DNA of 64,000 bases. It comes from Pseudacidovorax sp. Lineage in GTDB: Bacteria > Pseudomonadota > Gammaproteobacteria > Burkholderiales > Burkholderiaceae_C. The DNA lies in the NCBI RefSeq assembly GCF_017991995.1, contig NZ_JAGOPN010000002.1:248001-312000 (forward strand), written 5' to 3'. Positions 25,684 to 40,360 of this stretch are shown here, piece by piece (the stretch's first letter is position 1; every line of letters begins with the position of its first letter). The notes below the pieces were generated by a model that was not told where the DNA came from, did not search any database, and saw only the letters and a program-made list of their open reading frames with translations. A program made the position numbers and the translations under genes.

Positions 25684-26592
25684 ATGCCCCGCTTCTCGCC
25701 CTCCACTTCCTCGCCCCGTCCGCTGCGCCGCGCCGGCGTGCCCCTGGCCCTGGCGGCCGGCTCCGTGCTGCTGCCACTGTCCGCCCTGGCCCAACAGCAG
25801 ACCGCGATGGCCACCGATCCGGCCCTGCGCCCGACCGTCTCGCCCGCGCTGGACCGCATCAGCCTGTCGGTCGGCGCCTTCTATGCCGAGCCCAAGGTCA
25901 GCGCGACCGTGGGCAATTCCTTCGCTTCCTTCAATACCGGCGACGTGACCGCCGACCGCAAGGCGCTGCCGCGCATCGCCGGCGAGATCCTGCTCGGCGA
26001 CAACCACGGCATCTCCTTCGAGGCCTTCCGCTACAGCCAGAACTACGCCAACGCCGGCACCGCGGGCTACACAAGTGGCCCCTTCGGCGTCACCGGCACG
26101 GCCGGCCTGAACCTGAACTTCGACCTGGACGTGGCCCGCCTGGGCTACCGCTACTGGTTCGGCTCGGGCAACACGGTGTTCGGCATCGGCGCCGGCATCG
26201 GCTACTACAAGGTCAAGCTGGAGACCAATGCCTTCGCCGCAGCCAGCGCCAATCTGCCCAGCCTGGGCTTCTACGGCACCAGCGGCAACTACAGCCGCCA
26301 GGACAGCGACGACGCCGTGGCGCCCATGCTGGAAGTGGGCGTGCGGCATGCCATCTCGCCCGACCTGCGCCTGTTCTTCGATGCCTCGGGCATCCGCAAG
26401 GGCGGCAGCAGCGGCGTGCACGGCAGCATCTACAACGCGCAGCTGGGTGCGGAATGGTTCCCGTGGCGCAATGTGGGCGTGTCGCTGGCTTATGCCGTCA
26501 CCGACGTGGACCTGAAGCGCGACGACCCCGGCCTCCAGGGGCTGCGCATCAAGTTCCAGGGCCCGGTCGCGGCGGTCAAGGCCCGCTTCTGA
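25684..26592 (+). CDS. Outer-membrane beta-barrel protein of unknown function
   Basis: A 302-residue exported protein. The N-terminus has Arg residues, a hydrophobic core (AGVPLALAAGSVLLPLSAL) and an AQQQ cleavage region near residue 37. The rest alternates short hydrophobic and polar strands (ISLSVGAFYAEPKVSATVG, VARLGYRYWFGSGNTVFGIGAGIGYYKV, YNAQLGAEWFPWRNVGVSLAYAV), ending AAVKARF with the terminal Phe used by the BAM machine. It resembles OmpW/OmpA-type small barrels, but I do not recognise the exact family. It stands alone, with a hairpin terminator after it. Confidence 0.75.
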   Translation: MPRFSPSTSSPRPLRRAGVPLALAAGSVLLPLSALAQQQTAMATDPALRPTVSPALDRISLSVGAFYAEPKVSATVGNSFASFNTGDVTADRKALPRIAGEILLGDNHGISFEAFRYSQNYANAGTAGYTSGPFGVTGTAGLNLNFDLDVARLGYRYWFGSGNTVFGIGAGIGYYKVKLETNAFAAASANLPSLGFYGTSGNYSRQDSDDAVAPMLEVGVRHAISPDLRLFFDASGIRKGGSSGVHGSIYNAQLGAEWFPWRNVGVSLAYAVTDVDLKRDDPGLQGLRIKFQGPVAAVKARF

Positions 26593-26600
26593 TCGGGCGC

Positions 26601-26631
26601 GGCGGCGGCTCCACAAGGCGCCGCCGCCTTT
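26601..26631 (+). terminator. Terminator between the barrel gene and the LLM oxidoreductase gene
   Basis: Inverted repeat GGCGGCGGC (26601-26609) / GCCGCCGCC (26620-26628) followed by TTT, 9 bp after the barrel-protein stop. The two flanking genes converge, so it may serve both. Confidence 0.65.
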
Positions 26632-26643
26632 CGCCGGCCTGCC

Positions 26644-27657
<1,014 letters not shown>

Positions 27658-27852
27658 GGCGCCGATCATGAACCGATCGGATTGATCCTGCCGGCGTGGG
27701 CCCTTGCGCGCCGGAGGCCGACGCACCGACCCCGCCGTGGGCGGCTTGGCACGGCTTCTTACAATCTGCCGTTTTTCGCCATAGCAAGCTGTGCGTCCCT
27801 GTGGGGAAAGCGCTGCCAGCCAGCCCTTTCATTCCTGCCCCAGGAGCATTGC

Positions 27853-30096
27853 ATGCCTGCTTGCCGCCGGTCGCGTTCGGCCGTCCCTTCTTCTTTCTCC
27901 TCCCCGCGCCTCCCCCTGCGTCCGCTGGCCCTGGCCGCGTTCGCGCTGGGTGCGTTGCCCGCCTGGTCGCAGACGACCGCGGAGACCGCGGAACCGGCCG
28001 CCGAAGCCCCCGAGGCGCCTGCCGCGCGGCGGTCGCTCCAGAAGTCGCTCGATGCGGTCACGGTGCAGGGTGCGCGCGAAAGTGCCACCACCCGCCTGCC
28101 GCTCACGGCCCGCGAGACGCCGCAGTCCGTCACCAGCGTCACCCGCGAGCAGATCGAGCGCCAGTCGCTCACCAGCATCGACGCCGTGCTGCGCAACGTG
28201 AACGGCGTGGCCGTGAGCTTCTACGACACGCAGCGCCCGCTGTACTTTGCGCGCGGCTTCCAGATCACCGACTTCCAGATCGATGGCCTGCCCAGCTACA
28301 GCAGCACGACCAACCAGGAGTTCGACACCGCGCTGTACGAGCGCATCGATGTCGTGCGCGGCGCCAATGGCATCCTGACCGGCGTGGGCACGCCCTCGGC
28401 CACGGTGAGCCTGACGCGCAAGCGGCCGCAGCGGCAGTTCTCCGGCTCGGTGTCGTTGTCGGCCGGCTCGTGGGACTTCAAGCGCGCCGAGCTGGACCTG
28501 AACGTGCCCCTCAATGCCGACGGCAGCGTGCGCAGCCGCTTCGTCATCGCGCCGCAGAAGAGGGACTCCTTCCGCGACCGCTACTCGGAGGACAAGAACG
28601 CCATGCTGGCCGTGGTGGAGGCCGACCTGGGCAGCAGCACCGTGGCCTCCATCGGCTACCAGCGGCAGAAGAACGACCCCAAGGCGCCCATCTGGGGAAC
28701 GATCCCGCGCTTTGCCACGGACGGCGGCAAGATCGACCTGCCGGTCTCCACCAGCTTCTCGCCCTCGTGGACGCGCTGGAGCCGCGAATCGGAGACGCTG
28801 TATGCCAACCTGGAGCACCAGTTCAACGACGACTGGAGCCTGCGCGCGAGCATTGCCCGCACCGAGGGCGAGACCTTCAGCCTGCGGACCTATGGTTACG
28901 GACGCACCACCTTGTCGGCGCCCTTCATCAACCGCCTGACCGGTGCCGGCATCACGCTGTACGGGTCCGTGGGCGGCGGCACCGAGACGCAGAACGCCAT
29001 CGACACCTACCTGTCGGGCAAGCTGCACATCGGCGGCCGCACGCACGACGTGGTGCTGGGCATTGCCGACTACCACACGGTGACGCGCGCCGATAGCTAC
29101 ACCTCGCTGTCCAGCTGGCGCTACGACATCCCCAACATCTACGCCTGGAACGGCTACGCGCCGCAGCCCTACTACCGCAAGACGGGCGCCTGGAACGAGC
29201 AGACCACCGACCAGACCGGCCTGTATGCGTCGGGCCGCTGGCGGCTGACCGATGCGCTGTCGCTCATGACCGGCGTGCGCCTGACCAACTGGGAGCGTGC
29301 GACCAGCAGCTTCAACACGGCGGGTCAGTACGTGAGCACTACCGGCGTGCAGAAGGTGGAGCGCAAGAGCACGCCCTTCGTGGGCCTGATGTACGACGTC
29401 ACGCCGGATGCATCGATCTATGCCAGCTACGGCCGCATCTTCAACCCGCAGAACTACCGCGACGCCAACAACAACCCGCTGGCGCCGGTGACGGGCAGCA
29501 ATGCGGAGATCGGCATCAAGGGCAACCTGCTGGACGGTCGCCTCACGGGCAACTTCGCGATCTACGAGACCAAGCAGGACAACTTCGGTGTGCGCGACTC
29601 CAGCGTGCCGGCCGGCACGCTGCCCGATAACAGCTCGGCCTACCGGGCGGTGGACGGCACGCGCTCGTACGGCTTCGAGGCCGAACTGGCCGGCTTCGTG
29701 ACACCGCGCTGGCGTGTGAGTGCGGGCCTGACGCGCACGAAGGTGGAGCGCAATGCGAGCGACCTGATCTACGCCAATTTCCCGGAATATCTGCTGCAGT
29801 TGTCGACGGACTATCAGCTGAGCGGCCCGCTGTCGCCGCTGTCGGTGGGCGGCGGGCTGCAGTGGCAGACCAAGATCGAGGGCTTCAACATTCCGCATCC
29901 GATCCTGGGCACGGTGACGGTGACCGATCCGCCGGTGGCGGTGCTGAACCTGCGAGCGACGTGGAAGTTCAACGAGCGGCTGAGCGCGACGCTGAACATC
30001 AACAACGCGACGAACAAGAAGTACTGGGCCAACCTGGACTACGCCAATTACGCGGATCCGCGCAACATCATGCTGACCTTGCGGGCGAAGTTCTGA
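27853..30096 (+). CDS. TonB-dependent siderophore receptor
   Basis: Outer-membrane receptor of 747 residues that imports a ferric siderophore using TonB energy. A signal peptide ends near AWSQ (about residue 40). The plug domain carries [36 protein letters not shown] (in parts) and [13 protein letters not shown] [13 protein letters not shown]. The barrel follows, ending [11 protein letters not shown] with the terminal Phe. The wording resembles the FhuE/FpvA siderophore group. An AGGAG ribosome binding site at 27842-27846 fixes the start. I see no clear Fur box in the 195-bp upstream gap, so iron control is not shown. Confidence 0.92.
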   Translation: MPACRRSRSAVPSSFSSPRLPLRPLALAAFALGALPAWSQTTAETAEPAAEAPEAPAARRSLQKSLDAVTVQGARESATTRLPLTARETPQSVTSVTREQIERQSLTSIDAVLRNVNGVAVSFYDTQRPLYFARGFQITDFQIDGLPSYSSTTNQEFDTALYERIDVVRGANGILTGVGTPSATVSLTRKRPQRQFSGSVSLSAGSWDFKRAELDLNVPLNADGSVRSRFVIAPQKRDSFRDRYSEDKNAMLAVVEADLGSSTVASIGYQRQKNDPKAPIWGTIPRFATDGGKIDLPVSTSFSPSWTRWSRESETLYANLEHQFNDDWSLRASIARTEGETFSLRTYGYGRTTLSAPFINRLTGAGITLYGSVGGGTETQNAIDTYLSGKLHIGGRTHDVVLGIADYHTVTRADSYTSLSSWRYDIPNIYAWNGYAPQPYYRKTGAWNEQTTDQTGLYASGRWRLTDALSLMTGVRLTNWERATSSFNTAGQYVSTTGVQKVERKSTPFVGLMYDVTPDASIYASYGRIFNPQNYRDANNNPLAPVTGSNAEIGIKGNLLDGRLTGNFAIYETKQDNFGVRDSSVPAGTLPDNSSAYRAVDGTRSYGFEAELAGFVTPRWRVSAGLTRTKVERNASDLIYANFPEYLLQLSTDYQLSGPLSPLSVGGGLQWQTKIEGFNIPHPILGTVTVTDPPVAVLNLRATWKFNERLSATLNINNATNKKYWANLDYANYADPRNIMLTLRAKF

Positions 30097-30175
30097 GGGC
30101 TGGTTGCTGTGGGTTGAGCTGACGGTTGCTTGGGCCTGGGGTGTTTTGCTGCTGCGTCCGGTGGCGGTGATAGTG

Positions 30176-30228
30176 GTTTGCGGTTTGCGGTCCGCAGTCG
30201 GTAGTCGGTAGTCGGTAGTCGGTAGTCG
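30176..30228. repeat. Heptamer tandem repeat, GTCGGTA-type
   Basis: Four exact GTCGGTA units run from 30197 to 30224, followed by GTCG. Just upstream the same 7-bp period continues with changed units (GGTTTGC twice, then GGTCCGC). It lies immediately left of structured element A. Confidence 0.8.
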
Positions 30229-30241
30229 CGGTCGATGGTCC

Positions 30242-30489
30242 GGCCCTGGCGCCGGTGAGGGCGTGTCGGCGCTTCAAGTGGGGCGGTCGGCGCTGCGCGC
30301 CGACTCCCCTCCGGTGCTCGGACAGACGGGCCGCGGCAGAACTCGCTACGCGCTTCGCGCTGCGCTCAAACAACTGCCGCGAGTCAGATCACGAAGCGGG
30401 CCTGTCCTTCGGCAGGCCCGCAGCCCGTCCGCCCTGCGCTGCTCGGCACCCCACAGGCGCGCCGCCACGCCCTCACCGGCACCAGGGCC
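30242..30489 (+). repeat. Structured intergenic element, copy A (248 bp)
   Basis: Bounded by 24-bp inverted arms (30242-30265 and 30466-30489, one mismatch). Inside are further stems: TCGGCGC/GCGCCGA at 30287-30293 and 30297-30303, CGCGGCAG/CTGCCGCG at 30332-30339 and 30374-30381, and GCGGGCCTG/CAGGCCCGC at 30396-30404 and 30413-30421. The core is nearly identical to copy B in reverse orientation. Stems differ between copies by paired changes, so the fold appears conserved as DNA cruciform or RNA. No coding capacity is evident. Confidence 0.8.
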
Positions 30490-30528
30490 TGCGTTGCGGT
30501 TGATCGGCTGGCATCACGTCCTGCGCCC

Positions 30529-30577
30529 CTCACCGCTCACCGCTTACTGCTCACTGCTCACCGCTCACCGCTCACTG
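30529..30577. repeat. Heptamer tandem repeat, CTCACYG-type
   Basis: Seven head-to-tail 7-bp units: CTCACCG (four copies), CTCACTG (two) and CTTACTG (one). It lies between structured elements A and B and has the same period as, but a different unit from, the array at 30176-30228. Confidence 0.8.
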
Positions 30578-30700
30578 CTTATCTTGCCGCCCTGGCCGGA
30601 CTCCGTCCCCCGCTGGGGAAGGCAGGGATGGGGGCCGGTGCGCCACCGTGGTTGATTTCCGCGCAACTCCGGCCTCTTGGATGCCCAACGCCCGCCTCCA

Positions 30701-30949
30701 CGCGCCGGCGCCGGGCCCAGGGCGCGAGGGCGATTTCGGGGTCGGCGAGGCGCGCAGGATGGACGGGCTGCAGGCCTGCCGAAGGACAGGCCTGCTTCGT
30801 GAACTGACTCGCGGCAGTTGTTTGAGCGCAGCGCGAAGCGCGTAGCGAGTTCTGCCGCGGCCCGTTCGTCCGAGCACCGCAGCGGAGTCGGCCCACAGGG
30901 CCGACCGACCCCGTATGAGCCCGCGCGCCCTGGGCCCGGCGCCGGCGCG
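30701..30949 (-). repeat. Structured intergenic element, copy B (249 bp)
   Basis: Inverted relative to copy A. Perfect 26-bp inverted arms lie at 30701-30726 and 30924-30949. Internal stems are TCGGCCC/GGGCCGA at 30888-30894 and 30898-30904, CGCGGCAG/CTGCCGCG at 30810-30817 and 30852-30859, and GCAGGCCTG/CAGGCCTGC at 30770-30778 and 30787-30795. The core around the CGCGGCAG stem is identical to copy A over more than 55 bp. Confidence 0.8.
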
Positions 30950-31049
30950 CGCCCCCACAGGCAATGCGCCTCAGTGTCCCGAAAGCGCGACCACCCCAGG
31001 ACCCAGGTACACAGGCACCGAGGCCCAGGAACCCGGACGCCTGAACGCC

Positions 31050-33191
<2,142 letters not shown>

Positions 33192-33396
33192 GGTGGGGGC
33201 TCCTTCAAGCATGCGACATGGCCCGAGCGTTGTGCCCCCACAGGGGAGGACTGGCGACCGCCAGCCGGTGCGCTTCGAGGCGAGGCCGTCAGCCTAGCTG
33301 CGGTGCAGCATGTCGCCTGTAGGACGCCACAGGCAGGCCCGGCCGGCACAATGGCTGCTGCCGCTCCGCCGACGGGGCGGGTTCAGGAACCCTCCG

Positions 33397-34296
33397 ATGA
33401 CGCCGCCCTCCACGCCGCCTGTCCTGCCCATCGAAGCCGCCGCCAGCGTGCTGCTGCTGCGCGACGGGCCGGGCGGGCTGGAAGTGTTCATGGTGCGGCG
33501 GCACGACCGCTCCTCGGTGCTGGGCGGCGCCTGGGTGTTTCCGGGCGGCAAGGTCGACCTGGCCGATGCCCATCCCGAGGTCGCCCCCGACGCCGACCCG
33601 CAGGCCCTGCCCTTCCGCCTGGCCGAGCCGGAACTGCCTGCCTCGGTCGCGCTGGCGCTGCACATGGCGGCCCTGCGCGAGGTGTTCGAGGAATGCGGCG
33701 TGCTCTTCGCGCATGGCGCCAGCGGCGCCACGCCGGCGGCCTGGGTGGCGCGGGTGCATGCGCTGTGCGACGACGGCCTGCGGCTGGACGCCGCGATGGC
33801 CGAGGCCGGGCTGCAGCCGCAGCTCTTGTCGCTGCATCCCTTTTCGCGCTGGATCACGCCGGAGCGTTCGGTCTCCTTCCAGGGCCGGCGCTTCGACACC
33901 CGCTTCTTCATCGCCGCGCTGCCGCTGGGCCAGATCGCCGAGCACGACGACCACGAGGCCGTCGCCAGCGCCTGGCTGTCGCCGCGCGAGGCCCTGCAGC
34001 AGTACTGGGACGGCCGCATGGCGCTGGCGCCGCCGCAGATCATGAGTCTGGTGCACCTGGCGCATGCGAGTGCTCAGGGCGACCTGGCGGGCCTCATGGA
34101 AGCCACCCGCGAGCGCGGCCCCTACTGCGTGCGGCCGCATGTGATGGACATGCCCGGCGGCGGGAAGGCCATGGCCTATCCCGGGGACCCGGCGCACGAC
34201 GTGCCCGAGCGCGCCATGCCCGGGCCGCTGCGGCTGTTCGTCAAGGGGCCGGGGCGCTTCGAGCCTGAGGGCGGCATCGACGGCTTCTGGGCCTGA
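33397..34296 (+). CDS. NUDIX hydrolase
   Basis: A 299-residue NUDIX-family pyrophosphohydrolase. The fold starts AAASVLLLRDGPGGLEVFMVRR, then AWVFPGGKVD, and the metal-binding core REVFEECG at 94-101. About 44 residues separate the first Gly of the box from the Arg, more than the usual 23-residue box; this insertion is seen in NUDT19-like proteins that may act on CoA derivatives. The substrate is not predictable from sequence. It is divergent from glgX2 and converges on ssb. Confidence 0.85.
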   Translation: MTPPSTPPVLPIEAAASVLLLRDGPGGLEVFMVRRHDRSSVLGGAWVFPGGKVDLADAHPEVAPDADPQALPFRLAEPELPASVALALHMAALREVFEECGVLFAHGASGATPAAWVARVHALCDDGLRLDAAMAEAGLQPQLLSLHPFSRWITPERSVSFQGRRFDTRFFIAALPLGQIAEHDDHEAVASAWLSPREALQQYWDGRMALAPPQIMSLVHLAHASAQGDLAGLMEATRERGPYCVRPHVMDMPGGGKAMAYPGDPAHDVPERAMPGPLRLFVKGPGRFEPEGGIDGFWA

Positions 34297-34367
34297 GAGC
34301 CTGAGCAGCACGCCCCGACGCCGCGATGGCGGCTCGGCATCCGGCTCTCCGGGTGCCCCGAAATGCG

Positions 34368-34407
34368 ACAAGGCCCGCGCCTCCGATGAAGGAGCCGCGG
34401 GCCTTGT
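34368..34407 (-). terminator. Terminator between the NUDIX gene and ssb
   Basis: Inverted repeat ACAAGGCCCGCG (34368-34379) / CGCGGGCCTTGT (34396-34407), a perfect 12-bp stem. It lies between the convergent NUDIX and ssb genes and could stop both. Confidence 0.7.
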
Positions 34408-34461
34408 CATGCGTGGGCTTCGATGCGCCAGCCTGTGCCGGCCGGCGCCGTCCCCGCGCGA

Positions 34462-35043
34462 TCAGAAGGGGATGTCGTCGTCCATGTCGTCGAAGCCCGT
34501 GGGCGCGCGCGAGGGCGCGGGCGCCGGGGCCGGACGCGGGGCGGGTGCGCGGGGTGCTGCGGCCGCGCGCGGGGCATAGCCGCCACCGCCGCCACCCCCA
34601 TTGCCGCCGCCGTAGCCACCACCACCGCCGCCGCCACCACCGCCCATGCCGTACTCGTCGTCGCCACCGCCGCCGCCACCGGGGCCGCCACCGGGGCCGC
34701 CCATGCCCTGGCGGCTGCCCAGCATCTGCATCTGGTCGACGCGGATGTCGGTGGCGTACTTCTCGACGCCGTCCTTGTCGGTGTACTTGCGGGTGCGGAT
34801 GGCACCTTCGACGTAGATCTGCGAGCCCTTGCGCAGGTACTGCGCGGCGATCTCGGCCAGGCGGCCGTTGAACACCAGGCGGTGCCACTCGGTGGCTTCG
34901 CGCATCTCGCCGGACTGCTTGTCCTTCCAGCGGTCGGTGGTGGCCAGCGTCACGTTGCAGACCTGGTCGCCACTGGGGAAGGTGCGGGTTTCGGGATCGC
35001 GGCCGAGGTTGCCGACGAGGATGACTTTGTTGACGCTTGCCAT
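34462..35043 (-). CDS. ssb: Single-stranded DNA-binding protein
   Basis: Binds ssDNA in replication, repair and recombination. It has 193 residues: the OB-fold ([20 protein letters not shown] through [18 protein letters not shown]), then a long Gly-rich linker, and the acidic tip DDMDDDIPF that binds partner proteins. The linker is strongly Gly-biased, and the antisense strand shows correspondingly long false open frames. It is divergent from the ClC gene, with uvrA nearby; ssb next to uvrA is a common arrangement in proteobacteria. Confidence 0.97.
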   Translation of the reverse strand: MASVNKVILVGNLGRDPETRTFPSGDQVCNVTLATTDRWKDKQSGEMREATEWHRLVFNGRLAEIAAQYLRKGSQIYVEGAIRTRKYTDKDGVEKYATDIRVDQMQMLGSRQGMGGPGGGPGGGGGGDDEYGMGGGGGGGGGGYGGGNGGGGGGGYAPRAAAAPRAPAPRPAPAPAPSRAPTGFDDMDDDIPF

Positions 35044-35212
35044 GGTGTGTTCGCTGCCCCTGATGAGTGGAAAAAGAGGAAGGTTGCGGAAAAAAACGAG
35101 CCGGCCATTGTGCCCGATGTGCCTCGCCCGGACGCCGGCGCAGGCCCCGGCGGCCGTGAACTTCTGCGCTCAGGCGGCCGGCCGCGACCGAGCAGAGAGA
35201 ATGGGCCGCTCC

Positions 35213-36685
35213 ATGAATGGCGAACCCGACTTCCTCCAGAACCTGCGCGCCGAGTTCTCCAGCTTCCGCATGTGGTTCGACCGCGCCATCGTGCTGGGCT
35301 ATGCGGTGCTGGCCGGCCTCTTCGTGGTGGGTTTCACGCTGGCGGCCGAATGGGCCTTCGGCCTGTTCGAGCGCCTCTACCACGCGCAGCCCTGGGCGGT
35401 GCTGATCTGGACGCCGCTGGCCACGGCCGGCATCGTGGCCGTCACCCGGCGCTGGTTCCCGTCGGCTTCTGGGTCGGGCATTCCGCAGGTCAAGGCCGCG
35501 CTCGACGACGAGCTGCCGCCGGCCGGGCGCAGCCGCTTCGTCTCGCTGCGGCTCACGCTGGGCAAGATCGTCCTGGGCACGGCCAGCTTTGCGGCCGGGC
35601 TGTCGGTGGGGCGAGAGGGCCCCTCGGTGCAGGTGGCGGCCGGCGTCATGCAGCATGCGCGGCGCTGGCTGTCGCCGCGCACCACCATCGACGCGCGGGC
35701 GCTGCTGGTGGCGGGCGGAGCGGCCGGCATCGCCGCGGCGTTCAATGCGCCACTGGCGGGCGTGGTCTTCGCCATCGAGGAACTGGCCGGCCGGCTGGAG
35801 GCGCGTGCGAGCGGCGTGGTGATCGCCGCCATCGTGCTGGCTGGTCTGGTGGCCGTGTCGGCCTTTGGCAACCTCAGCTACTTCGGCCGGATCCAGGTGC
35901 CGCGGCTGGGCTGGGACATCGCCGGTCCCGGGCTGGGCGTGGCCCTGGCCTGCGGCGTGGCGGGCGGCGTGTTCTCGCGGCTGATGATCGCCTCGCTCAC
36001 CAATGCGCCGCAGCGCCTCACCCGGCTGCGCGCGCGGGCGCCGGTGCGTTTCGCGGCGTCTTGCGGTCTGCTGGTGGCGGCGATGGGCCTCGCCTCGGGC
36101 GGTGCCACCTTTGGCGCCGGCTCCGAGGCGGTCAAGCTGATGCTGGAAGGCCACGACCAGCTGACGCCGGTCTACACCCTGCTCAAGTTCATCGCCACCT
36201 GGATCACGGCCTGGAGCGGCGTGCCCGGCGGCATCTTCGCGCCCTCGCTGTCCATCGGCGCCGGCATCGGCGACGCGGTGGCCTCGGTCACGAGCCATGG
36301 CCTGGGGCCGGCCCTCATCGCCATGGGCATGGCCGGTTTCCTGGCCGCGGTGACGCAGGCGCCGCTGACGGCCTTCATCATCGTGATGGAGATGGTGGAC
36401 GGCCACGCCATGGTGCTGAGCCTGATGGCCAGCGCCATGCTGGCCAGCCTGGTCTCGCGCATGATCAGCCGGCCTCTGTACGAGGCCCTGGCCGAGCACA
36501 TGGTGGCGGCGGTGGTGCGACCCCAGCCGGTGCCGCCCCCGGTGGAGCCGGTCGCCACCGAGCCCCCAACCGAAGCCGACGCCGAGCCGCCGGCCGCTGG
36601 CGCCGCACCGGCGTCTGCGTCTGCGTCGGAGCCCACGCCGGAGCCCCCGCCGCCAGCCGGGCCGCAATCCGCGCCGGAGCGCTGA
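35213..36685 (+). CDS. ClC-family chloride channel/exchanger
   Basis: Polytopic inner-membrane anion transporter of about 490 residues. The three ClC signatures are visible: GSGIPQ (about 88), GREGPSVQVAAG (about 131, with the gating Glu) and GIFAPSLSIGA. The Glu in GREGP suggests a Cl-/H+ exchanger rather than a passive channel, by analogy to E. coli ClcA. The C-terminal tail is a Pro/Glu/Ala-rich unstructured stretch of about 60 residues. An ATG 12 bp upstream (35201) is an alternative start; the ribosome binding site is weak for both. Confidence 0.9.
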   Translation: MNGEPDFLQNLRAEFSSFRMWFDRAIVLGYAVLAGLFVVGFTLAAEWAFGLFERLYHAQPWAVLIWTPLATAGIVAVTRRWFPSASGSGIPQVKAALDDELPPAGRSRFVSLRLTLGKIVLGTASFAAGLSVGREGPSVQVAAGVMQHARRWLSPRTTIDARALLVAGGAAGIAAAFNAPLAGVVFAIEELAGRLEARASGVVIAAIVLAGLVAVSAFGNLSYFGRIQVPRLGWDIAGPGLGVALACGVAGGVFSRLMIASLTNAPQRLTRLRARAPVRFAASCGLLVAAMGLASGGATFGAGSEAVKLMLEGHDQLTPVYTLLKFIATWITAWSGVPGGIFAPSLSIGAGIGDAVASVTSHGLGPALIAMGMAGFLAAVTQAPLTAFIIVMEMVDGHAMVLSLMASAMLASLVSRMISRPLYEALAEHMVAAVVRPQPVPPPVEPVATEPPTEADAEPPAAGAAPASASASEPTPEPPPPAGPQSAPER

Positions 36686-36736
36686 CAACCCCGCGCGGTC
36701 TATCATGCCCGGTTGCCCTGCACGAACCGCCCGCCT

Positions 36737-39799
<3,063 letters not shown>

Positions 39800-39865
39800 G
39801 GCGGGGCAGTCGGCCTCGAGCAAGTGCTCGCAGGCTGGCGACCCCCTGCAAACGGGTCTACGTGC

Positions 39866-39922
39866 TCAGGACCTCTCAGCCGTGCGCGACCGGACGTCTC
39901 TGACCCGTGGGGCTTGCGTCAT
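39866..39922 (-). pseudogene. Truncated stub of a HEPN (HepT-type) toxin gene
   Basis: The ATG overlaps the mntA stop (ATGA), exactly where a HepT toxin normally starts downstream of its MNT antitoxin. The frame reads MTQAPRVRD, which suits the start of a HEPN protein, then loses resemblance and stops after 18 codons. No HEPN RxxxxH motif is found before uvrA. This is read as a decayed toxin gene; a chance frame is possible given its small size. Confidence 0.45.
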
Positions 39923-40209
39923 ACCGGCTCCGCCTCAGCCAGCACGGCGGCGCGGAATTTGTCCGGAAGAGCATCCGGCGTGAGCACGTCGACCTTGATC
40001 CCGAGCAGTTCTTCCAGATCGCCTCTTAGCCCGCCGATGTCGAACATGGTGGTGTCCGGAAGCGGATCGACAAGCAGGTCGAGATCGCTGCCCTCTTGAT
40101 CATCGCCATGCAGCACGGAGCCGAACACGCGAGGATTGGCGACGCGGTGCCTGCTCGTCACGGCGCGGATGGCTGATCGCTTTTGTTGAAACAGCGTCGA
40201 GGGTTTCAT
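39919..40209 (-). CDS. mntA: Minimal nucleotidyltransferase (MNT/MntA) antitoxin
   Basis: A 96-residue protein of the minimal nucleotidyltransferase family. It has the signature FGSVLHGDDQEGSDLDLLV, meeting the GSx10DxD pattern that binds metal and ATP. In HEPN-MNT toxin-antitoxin pairs such proteins neutralise the HEPN RNase, in some cases by adding AMP groups to it. Here the partner is only a stub, so this is an orphan antitoxin. It lies between uvrA and cas1, on the opposite strand to the cas operon. Confidence 0.85.
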   Translation of the reverse strand: MKPSTLFQQKRSAIRAVTSRHRVANPRVFGSVLHGDDQEGSDLDLLVDPLPDTTMFDIGGLRGDLEELLGIKVDVLTPDALPDKFRAAVLAEAEPV

Positions 40210-40360
40210 GGCGGGTGGGGGGACTCCTGACCTGGCCGCTTATTGTGGCCACGTCTCAGGTGCGCGCCCTTCTCAACAGAGCATTCAATTGACAAATGGA
40301 GGTAGCTCAGCCGCATCGGCCGGCCCAGAATGGCCGCCACCCCCACCTGCGCTGCCCCTC

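Larger units (their letters stand above)
30097..31049. other. Gene-free, repeat-rich region between the TonB receptor and glgX2
   Basis: About 950 bp without a credible gene. It contains two heptamer tandem arrays and two inverted copies of a structured element of about 248 bp (listed separately). Open frames here are shadows of the repeats, which read alike on both strands. No tRNA, IS transposase or promoter is evident. Confidence 0.7.

Noticed and set aside
27658-27852. Possible Fur box before the TonB-dependent receptor
   Set aside because: No 19-bp GATAAT-type inverted repeat could be found in the gap; a few T-rich words are not enough to call a site.
40289-40294. TTGACA upstream of cas1, a perfect -35 hexamer
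   Set aside because: No -10-like hexamer is found 16-18 bp downstream, so a promoter cannot be supported.
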